Source of the DNA: Akkermansiaceae bacterium UBA3385
GTDB taxonomy: Bacteria; Verrucomicrobiota; Verrucomicrobiia; Verrucomicrobiales; Akkermansiaceae
NCBI GenBank assembly: GCA_002358905.1
Contig: DEPT01000002.1
Location: forward strand, 19,473-50,654
DNA length: 31,182 bases
Direction: 5' to 3'
Of the stretch, positions 13,919 to 23,600 are shown one piece after another. A program made the translations under genes and the position numbers. Numbering within the stretch: position 1 is the first letter of the stretch; the number at the start of each line of letters is the position of its first letter. A model generated the notes under the pieces. That model made no database searches and was not told where the DNA came from. It worked only from the letters and a program-made list of their open reading frames with translations.

Positions 13919-16222
13919 TTAGAATTGGGGCTCGCGGTCGCCAATGACCTGAACTTCCTCGTGAAGGGTGATGCCACGTTCTTTTTGTGCTACGCGCACA
14001 ATGTGGTTGATAAGTTCGGTAACATCGGTGGCTTTGGCATTGCCGGTGTTGATGATGAAGTTACCGTGCTTGGTAGAGACCTGTGCACCGCCAATGGTGT
14101 ATCCCTTGAGCCCAAGTTCTTCGATGAGTTTGCCGGCTGGAATTTCTGCCGGGTTGCGGAAGGTGCAGCCTGCACTGGCCTGGATGGGCTGGGTGTTCTT
14201 TCGGCGGTTGCGGTAATCCTCCATGGCGGCCTCGATGTCGGCGGGGACTCCGGCGGTTCCGCAGAAAGTTGCCTGAATGACCATGTTGTGCTCAAAGTCA
14301 GGAATGGAGCGGTAGCGGGCCGGTGTCATGTTCTCCTTAGTGAACTCGACAACTTCGCCGTCTTCATCCAGGGCTGTGGCGGAGGTGAATACTTTCCACA
14401 TATCTCCGCCCATGCAACCGGCATTCATGCGGAGGCTGCCACCTACGCAACCTGGGATGCCGTCCATCCACTCGAAGCCGGAGATACCGTTCTTCGCAGC
14501 AAAGGCAGCGAGTTTCTTGAGCTTCACGCCCGCACCAGCCACGATGGTGGTGGCATCCACCAGTTCGAGCTGCTCGAATTCACCACCGCTGGGGCGGATT
14601 ACTGCGCCTCGGATACCGCCATCGCGAACGATGAGGTTGGAGCCACGGCCAATAATGTGCACGGGTATGTTGCGGTCCTTGAAGTAGTTCACCACATCCT
14701 GCATGGTTGCAATGGTGTGGGGCTCAACCCAGTACTGAGCCACGCCGCCCACGCCCATGGTGGTGTGCCGGCTCATCGGTTCATATAGGCGGGCAGGGAA
14801 ATCCTTGCCGCATTCGTTCTGCATTTCGGTAAGGATTCGCAGGTCCTTGGCAATTTTGGTGCCGGCTTCGTGCACGTTGCCGGCTCCCAGGGTCAGGAAG
14901 AGGTCACCGGGTTGCAGCTGGTTACCCACCACATGGTGAGCCTGCGGCATGTTCGGAAGGAAACTGGCATCTGCCGGGCCGTGTTCCAGCACGGCATCCA
15001 CGATGGTCTGGCCGGAAATGCCGGGAATGGGCAGTTCACTGGCGGGGTACACATCTGCAACAAAGAGTTTGTCTACCCCGTGCAGCACGCGCCCGAAGTC
15101 ATCGCGCAGGAGCTGGGTGCGGGTGTAGCGGTGCGGCTGGAAGAAGATGACCAGGCGGTCCGGGTTCAGGCTCTTGGCAGTCTGCACCGTGGCTTCAATT
15201 TCCGTGGGGTGGTGCCCGTAGTCATCCACAATGCGCAGATCCTTGGAAAGGTATTTGGTTTCGAAACGGCGGCGGGCTCCGGCAAAGGAGGCCAGACCGC
15301 GGCCGATGCTGGCAAAGTCTGCCCCCATTTCCAGGGCGGCTGCCGTGGCGGCAAGGGAGTTCAGCACGTTGTGACGACCGGGAATGCCCAGTTCCACGCG
15401 GCCCAGCTTCTCGCCTTTATAATTGACGGTGTAGAGGGTGCGGCCTCTCTTCACGGTAACATCGGTTGCGGTGTAGTCCGCATCCTCCCAGCCGTAGGAA
15501 ACGCTGTTGGGGTACTGGCTGCAGACATCAGCCGCGCCGGCATCGCTCTTGCAGTAGAAAATGGTGCCACGAGTCTGGCGGCAGAGGGTGTGGAATACTT
15601 CCTTGATGTGATCCAGGTCGCGATAGAAATCCAGGTGTTCGGCTTCTACGTTGAGCACGATGCTGTGCTCCGGAATGTAATTGACGAGTGTGCCGTCTGA
15701 TTCATCACCCTCGGCGATGAGGTAATCGCTATCGGCATTCCAGTGGGCATTGGCTCCCAGCACGGGGATTTCTGCGCCTACATAATGGCAGGGACGCAGA
15801 CGAGCTTCGCGCAGCAGGTGGGCAGTGAGCGCAGATGTTGTGGTCTTGCCGTGTGTACCGGCCACAACCACGCCTTTCTTGTTGTTCAGAATGGCTGCCA
15901 GACACTCTGCACGGCGGAGACAAAGACTGCCCAGCTGGCGGGCTGCTGCCAGTGCTACGTTGTCCTCACGTATAGCGCTGGAATAGATGACAATTTCTGC
16001 ATCGGCCACGGCATCTGCCGTGTGGGGACAGGCGAATTTAAGCCCGCTCTGCTGCAGACGTTCTGTTTCCTCGCTGGTTACGCGGTCGCAGCCGCTGACC
16101 CGATGTCCCATTTCCAGGAGCATGCGTGCAATGCCGCTCATGCCGGCACCAGCCACACCGATAAGATGAATGCGCACCGGGTTGTCCCGGTCCAGAAGCC
16201 TTTTGCGTAATTGCTCAATCAT
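13919..16222 (-). CDS. murC/murB: MurC-MurB fusion: UDP-MurNAc--L-alanine ligase / UDP-MurNAc dehydrogenase
   Basis: 767 residues, two complete enzymes in one chain. MurC (about 1-465): dinucleotide-like HLIGVAGAGMSGIA, the P-loop AGTHGKTTT (Lys126), EGDESDGT, the NVEAEHLDFY block and DDYGHHPTEI; it ligates L-Ala to UDP-MurNAc. MurB (about 475-767): FAD-binding IIGRGSNLIVRDGGIRG, GIPGCVGGSLRMNAG, SAGCTFRNPAEIPAGKLIEELGLKG and a C-terminal Glu region (GITLHEEVQVIGD). MurB reduces UDP-GlcNAc-enolpyruvate to UDP-MurNAc, the MurC substrate, so the fusion couples consecutive steps in the order murC then murB. The proton-donating Ser of E. coli MurB (Ser229) is replaced by Cys686, a known natural variant. 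It is first in murCB-ddl-ftsQ, with a promoter at 16236-16263 and a leader of about 6 nt. Confidence 0.96.
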   Translation of the reverse strand: MIEQLRKRLLDRDNPVRIHLIGVAGAGMSGIARMLLEMGHRVSGCDRVTSEETERLQQSGLKFACPHTADAVADAEIVIYSSAIREDNVALAAARQLGSLCLRRAECLAAILNNKKGVVVAGTHGKTTTSALTAHLLREARLRPCHYVGAEIPVLGANAHWNADSDYLIAEGDESDGTLVNYIPEHSIVLNVEAEHLDFYRDLDHIKEVFHTLCRQTRGTIFYCKSDAGAADVCSQYPNSVSYGWEDADYTATDVTVKRGRTLYTVNYKGEKLGRVELGIPGRHNVLNSLAATAAALEMGADFASIGRGLASFAGARRRFETKYLSKDLRIVDDYGHHPTEIEATVQTAKSLNPDRLVIFFQPHRYTRTQLLRDDFGRVLHGVDKLFVADVYPASELPIPGISGQTIVDAVLEHGPADASFLPNMPQAHHVVGNQLQPGDLFLTLGAGNVHEAGTKIAKDLRILTEMQNECGKDFPARLYEPMSRHTTMGVGGVAQYWVEPHTIATMQDVVNYFKDRNIPVHIIGRGSNLIVRDGGIRGAVIRPSGGEFEQLELVDATTIVAGAGVKLKKLAAFAAKNGISGFEWMDGIPGCVGGSLRMNAGCMGGDMWKVFTSATALDEDGEVVEFTKENMTPARYRSIPDFEHNMVIQATFCGTAGVPADIEAAMEDYRNRRKNTQPIQASAGCTFRNPAEIPAGKLIEELGLKGYTIGGAQVSTKHGNFIINTGNAKATDVTELINHIVRVAQKERGITLHEEVQVIGDREPQF

Positions 16223-16235
16223 AACAGCTCGGTCT

Positions 16236-16263
16236 ATTATATACGATTTGTCCTTACAAGCAA
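16236..16263 (-). promoter_or_regulatory. murCB-ddl-ftsQ operon promoter
   Basis: On the minus strand TTGCTT (16263-16258), a 16-bp spacer, then a perfect TATAAT (16241-16236), 13 nt before the murCB ATG. In the gap 16264-16461 nothing else was recognised. Confidence 0.75.
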
Positions 16264-16461
16264 GGCAAATATCCTTAGTTTATCGAGAAAACACATGCGC
16301 CTCAGCGATTTTTTCTAAAGGGGATAATGCTGCCGCAGACAGCAGGTCATTTGCTGAAGATTAACGCGTCCCGGTCGGTGTTTTTCACGGCGGCTTTGCG
16401 AGTCAGAAAGGGTGCGCCACATGCTCATTGTGAGTGAATACATGGTGCTTGTGTAACAGAA

Positions 16462-16485
16462 GGGCGGCACTTACATGTGCCGCCC
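16462..16485 (-). terminator. Hairpin after the glycosidase gene, probable terminator
   Basis: Perfect 9-bp GC-rich stem GGGCGGCAC/GTGCCGCCC with a 6-nt loop, beginning 10 nt past the glycosidase stop. The following minus-strand sequence TTCTGTT is only weakly U-rich. Confidence 0.65.
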
Positions 16486-16495
16486 GTGTTGAAGC

Positions 16496-19141
16496 TTACT
16501 TTTTAGACTTCTTTTTCTTCTTTTTCCCGCCTTTTTTCTTGGACTTCTTTTTCTTGCCCTTTTCTTCATCGGCATCGTCCTCGTCTTCATCCTGGTCTTT
16601 ATCTGCAGCTTTCTTTTTGCCAGCAGCGCAAATGCCTTCAAGCACGATGACTTCCTGAGGTTTCAGCGTGATATTGATTTCTTTGTCAATATCCACGGCT
16701 CCGCCTACAAGACCAGGGATGTTTCGCTGGTCGGAGAAGGAATTTTTGAATGTCACCTTGTCTTTTTTGACCATGGGGGGGACATCCAGTATGGCGCGGA
16801 GTGTTGTACTGAGTGTCTTTTCGTTGTCGCTGGAATTGCGGAGGGTCAGCGTGCATTTCTGGGCATTCCATGCAGCCCAGCCATAGATATCGCCATCTCC
16901 GGTGGCTTTATCCCATGGGTTGCCACCTACCCAGTGGATGTCTGCCAGAACATCTTCGTTCCGGCGGGCCCACTTGATACAGGCTGCAAGCTCGTTCCAC
17001 AGCTTGCCGTTCTCCTGGTTCATGAGGTCCTGATCCACATAGAGTTCCATGAGAGCAGACCCGCAGCCGAACGCTGCACGCATTTCTTTGATGCAGTTGG
17101 CCGGTTCCTTGCTCATTACATGGGGCGGACCGTTCTTGGTGATGATGAGACCGTGGGTCATCACGGAGTTGATGGGGAAGAGCGGGGCGCCTGTTACGAA
17201 TACTTCATGAACCAGACGGTCTCGGTAGGTAATCCACTTGTCGCGGGCATCGCCGGCGCTGCCTTCCTGGCCGAAGTCGTTTTCCTGGCGCCAGACGCAA
17301 TCCGAATAATGGAACCAGAAGGGACTGGCCCATGTGCCCACGGTGGTGTTCAGGAAGATATCCTTGCGGGCTTTGCGCAGGGCGGTCAGTACGCGGATGA
17401 TGCCTTCGGCATCTTCCAGGTTACCGGGGCCCTTGGAGTGGAAATGGGTGGAAATGCCATCGAATTTGAAATAGCGCATTTCATAGTCTCGTACCATCTG
17501 GGAGCATCGCCCCACAAAGGCATCAAAGTATTCCTTGTTCGAGAGCTGGAAGTTGCCAATCTGGTTATCCGGGTGTTTCTTGTTCCAGTGGCCGAGACGC
17601 ATGTTCTTGGCTGCACCGTAGCCACCTACAGGTCCAAGCCATGTACCAAGACCGGATTTCATGCCGCGCAGGGTTTTGTCAATTTTCGAGAATCCGTTCG
17701 GGAACCCGGCGTGGAAGTCCCAGAGACTATTGAAGTCGTCCCATCCGTCATCGATGACGAAGCAATCGATGGGAGTCTTGCGTTTCTGGAACATTTCCCG
17801 CTTCCAGGTTTCGAGCATGTTGAGCTGCCATTTCTCGGAATTGCGCTGAAGGGGATCCTGGTTGTTATTGATGGTGATACCAATTTCGTACCAGTCATTG
17901 TAATGGATGAAGAGCCGGTAGGCGGCAGCACGTTCGCGTTCGCTGTATGCCAGGAAGGAACGGCGCTGCTGTTTCGGGGCAAAGAAGCCGAGCACGGAAG
18001 AGACTTCCCATGTCTGCCCCTTCTGGAGTGTTGTGCTGCGTACCCAGTCGCCCTGTACGAGTGATGCTTCAGCAGAGCCCTCATCAGAATTTCCGGCTTC
18101 CAGAGGCAGGGAGTAGGCAATCTGCCCGCTGCCGTTGATATCTCCCTTCTTCGTGTCGACAAAAATCTTCAGGGTATAGGTTCCGGCTTCGGGTACGTTC
18201 AGGGTGTATGTGCCATCTCCAGATTTTTTGTGAATGTCCTCTGCGGCGATATTTTCGCTGCCCTCCGGGAAAAGCTGCACTCCCACCACATTCAGACTGC
18301 CGGAAATTTTCATCTTGCAGCTGCCGCCTTCCTTGAAAGATATCGGTCCTTCTGCGGCCATGAGCCCGAGAACAACCGGTCCATCTTTTTCCGCATAGGC
18401 ATTACCGTATTTGGAGGAAACGGAGGCCGGTACATTGAATACCGGAGAGAATGAATCGGTACTCCAGCTTTCCGGATTCCATCCGCCTGTGGTTTCAGCA
18501 CTGCCGCCCGGAGCGGACATGACGCTCATTGGGGTTTCTAAACCACAGAAAATAAGGTCATTGATGACAATCTTGCCGTGAGTTGTATTGCCGGAGATGA
18601 CCGGTGTTCCTCCGCTGACAATGTTATATTGAACAGGCGTAAGCTTGGAGAATGCCGTATCTTTGCTGGCGGTCACCTTTAATTCCTGTCGCAGGTAGTG
18701 CGACCCGTTGCGCAGAACTGCCTGCCATTCAATTTTCACTCTTTTATCCGGAGTCGTGAATGTGGTGCTTACGGCCACACCAGGCAGCCGACGAGCGAGC
18801 TGGGGATGCTCCTTTTCCGGCTTGAGCTTGATTTCCTGTAGTTCTGAGCAGGTAAGGTCCTTGGATGTGTAGCTTGTTCCGTCTGCAAGGGTAATGGTGA
18901 AAAGATTGGTGCCATTCTGCGCTACGGATTTTCCATTAGATGCTTTTAATCCACCGAACACAACACCCTTACCCGCTTTGCGGAAAGATGCGGTGAACAT
19001 TTTGTTGCTTAGCTCGGCACTGGAGCTACTGCATTCAATTTTTGCCTTGCCCGGGTCTTTCCATGGAAATTTGACTTCTGCAACAGCGGTGCTGCTGGCT
19101 CCTATGGCAAATGCCGAGATAGCGAGAAGAAAACGGTTCAT
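16496..19141 (-). CDS. Secreted glycoside hydrolase, GH36/GH27-like (clan GH-D) catalytic core, acidic/poly-Lys tail
   Basis: 881 residues from ATG 19141. Signal peptide MNRFLLAISAFAIGASSTAVA. The N-terminal ~300 residues look like a beta-sandwich typical of GH36-type enzymes. A short beta-rich insert (about 290-350, containing GDGTYTLNVPEAGTYTLKIFVDT) resembles a carbohydrate-binding or NPCBM-like element. The TIM-barrel core has YNDWYEIG, FVIDDGWDDFNSLWDFHAGFPNGF (Asp464-Asp465) and YFKFDGIST, whose Asp561 is the probable nucleophile by analogy with the KxD motif of melibiases. Alpha-galactosidase-like action on host or plant glycans is plausible, but the substrate is unproven. The last ~45 residues are a striking tail: an Asp/Glu block, then 16 Lys in the final 21 residues. 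GTG 19147 is an alternative start but lies only 5 nt from the -10. It is monocistronic. Confidence 0.8.
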   Translation of the reverse strand: MNRFLLAISAFAIGASSTAVAEVKFPWKDPGKAKIECSSSSAELSNKMFTASFRKAGKGVVFGGLKASNGKSVAQNGTNLFTITLADGTSYTSKDLTCSELQEIKLKPEKEHPQLARRLPGVAVSTTFTTPDKRVKIEWQAVLRNGSHYLRQELKVTASKDTAFSKLTPVQYNIVSGGTPVISGNTTHGKIVINDLIFCGLETPMSVMSAPGGSAETTGGWNPESWSTDSFSPVFNVPASVSSKYGNAYAEKDGPVVLGLMAAEGPISFKEGGSCKMKISGSLNVVGVQLFPEGSENIAAEDIHKKSGDGTYTLNVPEAGTYTLKIFVDTKKGDINGSGQIAYSLPLEAGNSDEGSAEASLVQGDWVRSTTLQKGQTWEVSSVLGFFAPKQQRRSFLAYSERERAAAYRLFIHYNDWYEIGITINNNQDPLQRNSEKWQLNMLETWKREMFQKRKTPIDCFVIDDGWDDFNSLWDFHAGFPNGFSKIDKTLRGMKSGLGTWLGPVGGYGAAKNMRLGHWNKKHPDNQIGNFQLSNKEYFDAFVGRCSQMVRDYEMRYFKFDGISTHFHSKGPGNLEDAEGIIRVLTALRKARKDIFLNTTVGTWASPFWFHYSDCVWRQENDFGQEGSAGDARDKWITYRDRLVHEVFVTGAPLFPINSVMTHGLIITKNGPPHVMSKEPANCIKEMRAAFGCGSALMELYVDQDLMNQENGKLWNELAACIKWARRNEDVLADIHWVGGNPWDKATGDGDIYGWAAWNAQKCTLTLRNSSDNEKTLSTTLRAILDVPPMVKKDKVTFKNSFSDQRNIPGLVGGAVDIDKEINITLKPQEVIVLEGICAAGKKKAADKDQDEDEDDADEEKGKKKKSKKKGGKKKKKKSKK

Positions 19142-19152
19142 ATTCACCGTGT

Positions 19153-19181
19153 ATTCTAGCTGTTTTCTGACCAGATGTACA
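19153..19181 (-). promoter_or_regulatory. Probable glycosidase promoter
   Basis: On the minus strand TGTACA (19181-19176, a 4/6 match), a 17-bp spacer, then TAGAAT (19158-19153), 11 nt before ATG 19141. It lies in the 55-nt gap after cls; no terminator for cls is visible, so read-through is possible. Confidence 0.45.
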
Positions 19182-19196
19182 GCGGAAAAATTGCCA

Positions 19197-20603
19197 TTAC
19201 AAGGCAGGCGCCAGAAGCCTGCAGCAATTAGCCAGCAGTCTGATTAAGTGTGGCGCCTTATACCAATGTGCTGGCGTGAGCGGCGTTGCATCCTGCATGT
19301 CTTTTTGCAGCATGGTTGCTACGGCTTCTGTGGCTATGGCATCTTCCATGAGCAGGGTTAGTTCAAAGTTGAGCCGCAGCGAACGTTCATCCAGATTAGC
19401 AGTGCCGATGCTGCAGAGGTGTGAATCCACCACGCACACTTTTTCATGGAGAAAGCCCGGTTCATAGGCCAGCATACGCACGCCGGCCGCAAGCATGGGC
19501 GGGATGAAGGTGAGCATGGCCAAGTGGGTGGCAAGATTATCGCTTTTCTTCGGGATAAGCAACCGGACATCCACGCCTCGCATGGCCGCGGTGCACAGCA
19601 TTTCACGCACGGCGTCCGTGGGTACAAAGTAGGGGCTTGCCAGCCAGAGCCGTTCCTGGGCGGTGGCTGCCATTTGTAGAAGCGTGAGCTGCCAGTTGTT
19701 TACCGGTCCGTCTTCCGGACTGCTGGGAATTAACTGGCAGCAATGGGGACCACAGAGTGGTTGCTCTGAAATCAGGTGAGTGATTTTCTGCCCGGTTGCG
19801 CGTTTCCAGTCATCTGCAAAGCTGAGCATGCATTGGGTTACGATGGGACCGCGCAGTTCGGCAAAGGTGTCGCGCCAGTATGGACGCGTGGGGGCGTAGG
19901 TATATTCCAGCCCGATGTTGAGACTGCCAAGGTAGGCCAGTCTGCCATCGATAACGACCAGCTTGCGGTGGTTCCGATAGTTGATTCGGAGGAAAGAGGA
20001 AAGCCAGAAACGCCTGCCGTTGAAAGAGGAAATCTGTACCCCGGCGCGCCGGAGACTTCTCAGATACCCGGCAGGGAGTTTGTGGGAACCTACTTCATCA
20101 TACAGTACATAGACATTCACGCCGGCCCTGGCTCGTTCTTCGAGCGCCTTGCGGAGAATGCTGCCCACCACATCATTGCGGATGATGAAGAACTCCAGCA
20201 GAATGAAATGTCGGGCTTGTTGAATGGCGGTGAGCAGTTCTTTGTATGTGTTGTTGCCATCCTGTAGCAGTCTGAATGAATTGCCGGAGCATGGGGAATA
20301 TCCCGTGGTGCCCGTCAGCATGCGGCTCAGATTGCTTCCGGGGGCCTGCCACGCATTATTGTTTTTCAGAAAATGCTGGATGGTGTCCCGGCTGTGGCGG
20401 CTGGTGGTGTGTCGGCGGATTCGTGCGGCGCCCAGCACCAGGTAGAGCGGTATGGTGAACGCCGGAAGCAGGATGAGCCCCAGCATCCAGGCTATGGTTC
20501 CCTGTGGAGAATGCGGTTTGCAGAGTGCATGTGCTGCAAGTCCTATTCCTGCAATGTATAATAGGGATACCAGTATGGCCGCCACCTGTGAAAGCTGCTC
20601 CAT
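19197..20603 (-). CDS. cls: Cardiolipin synthase (phospholipase D superfamily)
   Basis: 468 residues. Two N-terminal transmembrane helices (about 5-25 and 35-58, GTIAWMLGLILLPAFTIPLYLVLG) precede two PLD domains. The HKD motifs are intact: His212-x-Lys214...Asp219 (HRKLVVID, followed by GSLNIG) and His386-x-Lys388...Asp393 (HEKVCVVD, followed by GTANLD). This is the ClsA/bacterial-type architecture; the enzyme condenses two phosphatidylglycerols to cardiolipin and glycerol at the inner membrane. The length is typical. It starts 8 nt after the stop of the AsmA-like gene, with no promoter between, so it is the last gene of the nusA-infB-rbfA-asmA-like operon. A purine-rich stretch precedes the ATG but no clear SD. 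The two-helix N-terminus and both motifs make other PLD enzymes (nucleases) unlikely. Confidence 0.95.
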   Translation of the reverse strand: MEQLSQVAAILVSLLYIAGIGLAAHALCKPHSPQGTIAWMLGLILLPAFTIPLYLVLGAARIRRHTTSRHSRDTIQHFLKNNNAWQAPGSNLSRMLTGTTGYSPCSGNSFRLLQDGNNTYKELLTAIQQARHFILLEFFIIRNDVVGSILRKALEERARAGVNVYVLYDEVGSHKLPAGYLRSLRRAGVQISSFNGRRFWLSSFLRINYRNHRKLVVIDGRLAYLGSLNIGLEYTYAPTRPYWRDTFAELRGPIVTQCMLSFADDWKRATGQKITHLISEQPLCGPHCCQLIPSSPEDGPVNNWQLTLLQMAATAQERLWLASPYFVPTDAVREMLCTAAMRGVDVRLLIPKKSDNLATHLAMLTFIPPMLAAGVRMLAYEPGFLHEKVCVVDSHLCSIGTANLDERSLRLNFELTLLMEDAIATEAVATMLQKDMQDATPLTPAHWYKAPHLIRLLANCCRLLAPAL

Positions 20604-20611
20604 ATTGTTGT

Positions 20612-23600
20612 TTACTTCTTCTCCGCGGGAGTCTCTGTCAGGCTAGGTGTTTCACCTTTGAGCTTCTTGCTCAGTCCGAATTTCCACTGCGGGTTTACCA
20701 GATCACCGTATATATCAATATCGATGAGGAAGTCAGAAAGAATGGTGATGGGAGAGATGATAGCCGTGGGAACACTGGATATCTTGGGCCACAAATCTCC
20801 TTGCATGGTAAGTGTGTCCAGGTTGATATCCAGGTCTACTTTTACATTCAGGTTATAGCCCATGGCTTTCATGTCCCGGGTGATGAGGTGCCCCTTGGTG
20901 ATATCGAACTTCGTGTGAGCTTCATCGATGCCGTAGCGGATGAAATGGTTGGCAAACGGCACGCTGTATGCGGAATCCTGCACTTTGTCAACAGCGGAGC
21001 TGCCCTGATTGAAGATAAAGCGGATAAATTTGTCAATGCCGTTGGGCTCGGCGGGCGCTTCCGTGCGAGTAATAGTCTGTTGCAGTTTGGCCAGGTTGCC
21101 CGGCATGTCGTCCAACAGACTACGAATGGGTCGGAAAAGACCAATCTGCATCAGGTCTCCGTCTTTAAGGCTTACTTCACCGTAGGCCTGGATAGCGTCC
21201 AGATCCGGAGAGGGAGCCTGGAAGCGGATGTATCCATTGCATACGGCAGAGGAGAAATCCTCGCCGTAGGAAGCAACAATATCCTTAAGGTTCATGTTGC
21301 TGGCTACGAAGTAGCCATCCAGTGAGGTGCGCTCGCCGGAAAAATCAATACGCAGAGAACCATTCATGACACCGCCCCAGCATTGAGCGTTCATGCGGTC
21401 CAGGTATACATCCACATCGCTGATATTGATAAAGCCGTTGAAATCAGTGAAGGGGATGGTTGTGCCCAGGAAGTTGAAGCCGGCACCTTTCGCCGCAGAT
21501 GCATGAATAAGCCCCTTCATGGGAACATCGCAGTTCCGGGAAAGCGGGAAAATGCAGTAGTCTGTCTGCACTTTTGCTGGTTCACGCAGAATGATATCCT
21601 CCATGAAATGCTGGATGGGTGCGTAGAACATGCCTATGGAATAGGACGGGTAGCATGAGCCGCGGAGCTTGTGCAGGCTGATGGTGTTGTTCTCGATGTT
21701 GAACCGCACGGCTTCGCCGGTAATCCGGCTTGTGGTGGCGCCGCCATCAAACTTCATTCGCTTAAGCCATGGGCGGTTGTCATACAACAGGTCCGGGTTG
21801 TTCAGGTTGATGCGCAGGCGTTCGGGCAGGGGATTACCCTGGTCATCTGCACAATCCATCTGCACGATGACCTCCACGCCGCAGCGGCCTTCTTTAATCA
21901 GGCTGTACGGGTTGCTGCTCAGGTCTGTCCGGAGATATTCCTCGCCGGTCGCGTTGCCTTTCGCATCTTCCTTATCACGAATGGCACCCAGCAGGAATTC
22001 CATGTTGTAGAGCGCGGCATCGCAGGTGGTATAGACGTAGATTCCTTTATCGTATCGGATGGTGGCATCAATGTTGTCAATGACATTGCGCGTAACGCCT
22101 GCTTTGCAGCGGAAGTCTCGCATAATCCAGTGCGCGTCCGCATTGTCGATGAGCGCATTGATGATATCCACCGGTATCGTGTTGCGGCCGGTAACGTGGC
22201 AATCTTTCAGGGGATTACCGTTCACGTTGATATCGAGTTCTCCCAGTGCGTGTCGGGCCTGCACCCTGGCATCATAATGCATGTTGCCATCCGGTGCTGT
22301 GGAGAAATGGCCTTCAACCTCCAGGTCGAGGGGTATCTCCATACCCTTGTGCACATACACATTCCGGCATACGCGGATAAGTTCCGGAATCGTTACCCGG
22401 TATGTGCAGTTCTGCACGGTTCCTGTGTTTGTATCTATTGTGGCGGAGCCTTCTGCTTTCACTAATCCGGGGAGTTTCAATTCCTGGAGAGGTTCCCCTC
22501 CGAAAAGCGGTTTCAACGATGCTGCCGGAAGCTGTAAGTCCATGGAGCTGAGTTCCAGCCGCGCATCATCTTTCAGCATAGCAGTACCCACGAGAGAAAG
22601 TGGTTCTTCGTTAATACTGCTGGTAAGCTTCAGCTGAATGGTATCTTGTGCTACATGGTTAAGACTGAACTTGGTCAGCTTCGCCAGGAACGGTTCTGTG
22701 CTGCGTATTTCCTGAACCGAAGCTTCGACATGGGCATCCGTCTGCATGTGTTTCCATGCGTTGCCCAGGTTCAGGCCTGCCGGGATTTTGCTGTACAGGT
22801 AAAGTTCGGATGCTGAGTTATCACCATAGGCTAAGTTGCTGACATTGCATTTTGTCTCAATGCTGCCGGAACGCAGACTTTCAACGATATTGTCGAGTTG
22901 GGCGTCAATTCCGGCAATACTTCCCGTGGTGTTAAGCGTTTCAAGCGTCGCAATTTCGTGTTTCACGTCATCTGCATGGCATTCGTATGTTACCATGTCT
23001 GCGTGAATTCGGTTGAAGTGTTCTGCCAATTGGAAATCTTCTGCTTTCAGGGTGAGATTCAGATTCCGGGCCAGTATATTCTGTTCTTCATCAGACACAG
23101 TCAGATGGGTATCAACTGTCAGTAATCTTGCTTTTACGCTTTCCTCGTTGTACTGCAGCCCGTCCGCGAGCAATTTGAAATTTGGCAGCTCTAGTTCGGT
23201 ACTTTTGTATTTTGCTTGTGCCGTATCAATTTGCAGTGAGACGGATTCCAGTGTCGGTATTAAATCCTCGAAATGGCTTTTTCCAGGTTCGAAAGGAGCC
23301 ACCAGCATGCTGCATTGTAGCTTTATGTTCAGATTGCTATCCAGAACAAGTCCTTCCGGTAATGCTAACTTCTCTATCCCGGCGAAATCTTCGGCCAGAG
23401 TCAGCAGTGTTTCATCCGGCAGGGAAAGAACAATTTTTGCTTCTCCTTTGCCACCAGAGGCGTGAGCCGCTGCCTTGATGTATCCTTCTTCTAATTTCAT
23501 GTCGACAGTATCAATGATGAACTGTCCGTTGCTCATGAAAAAATCCAGCTTGAGATGCTTGATATGGGTACGCCCCAGGTTCAGTTTCTTTTCATCCAGC

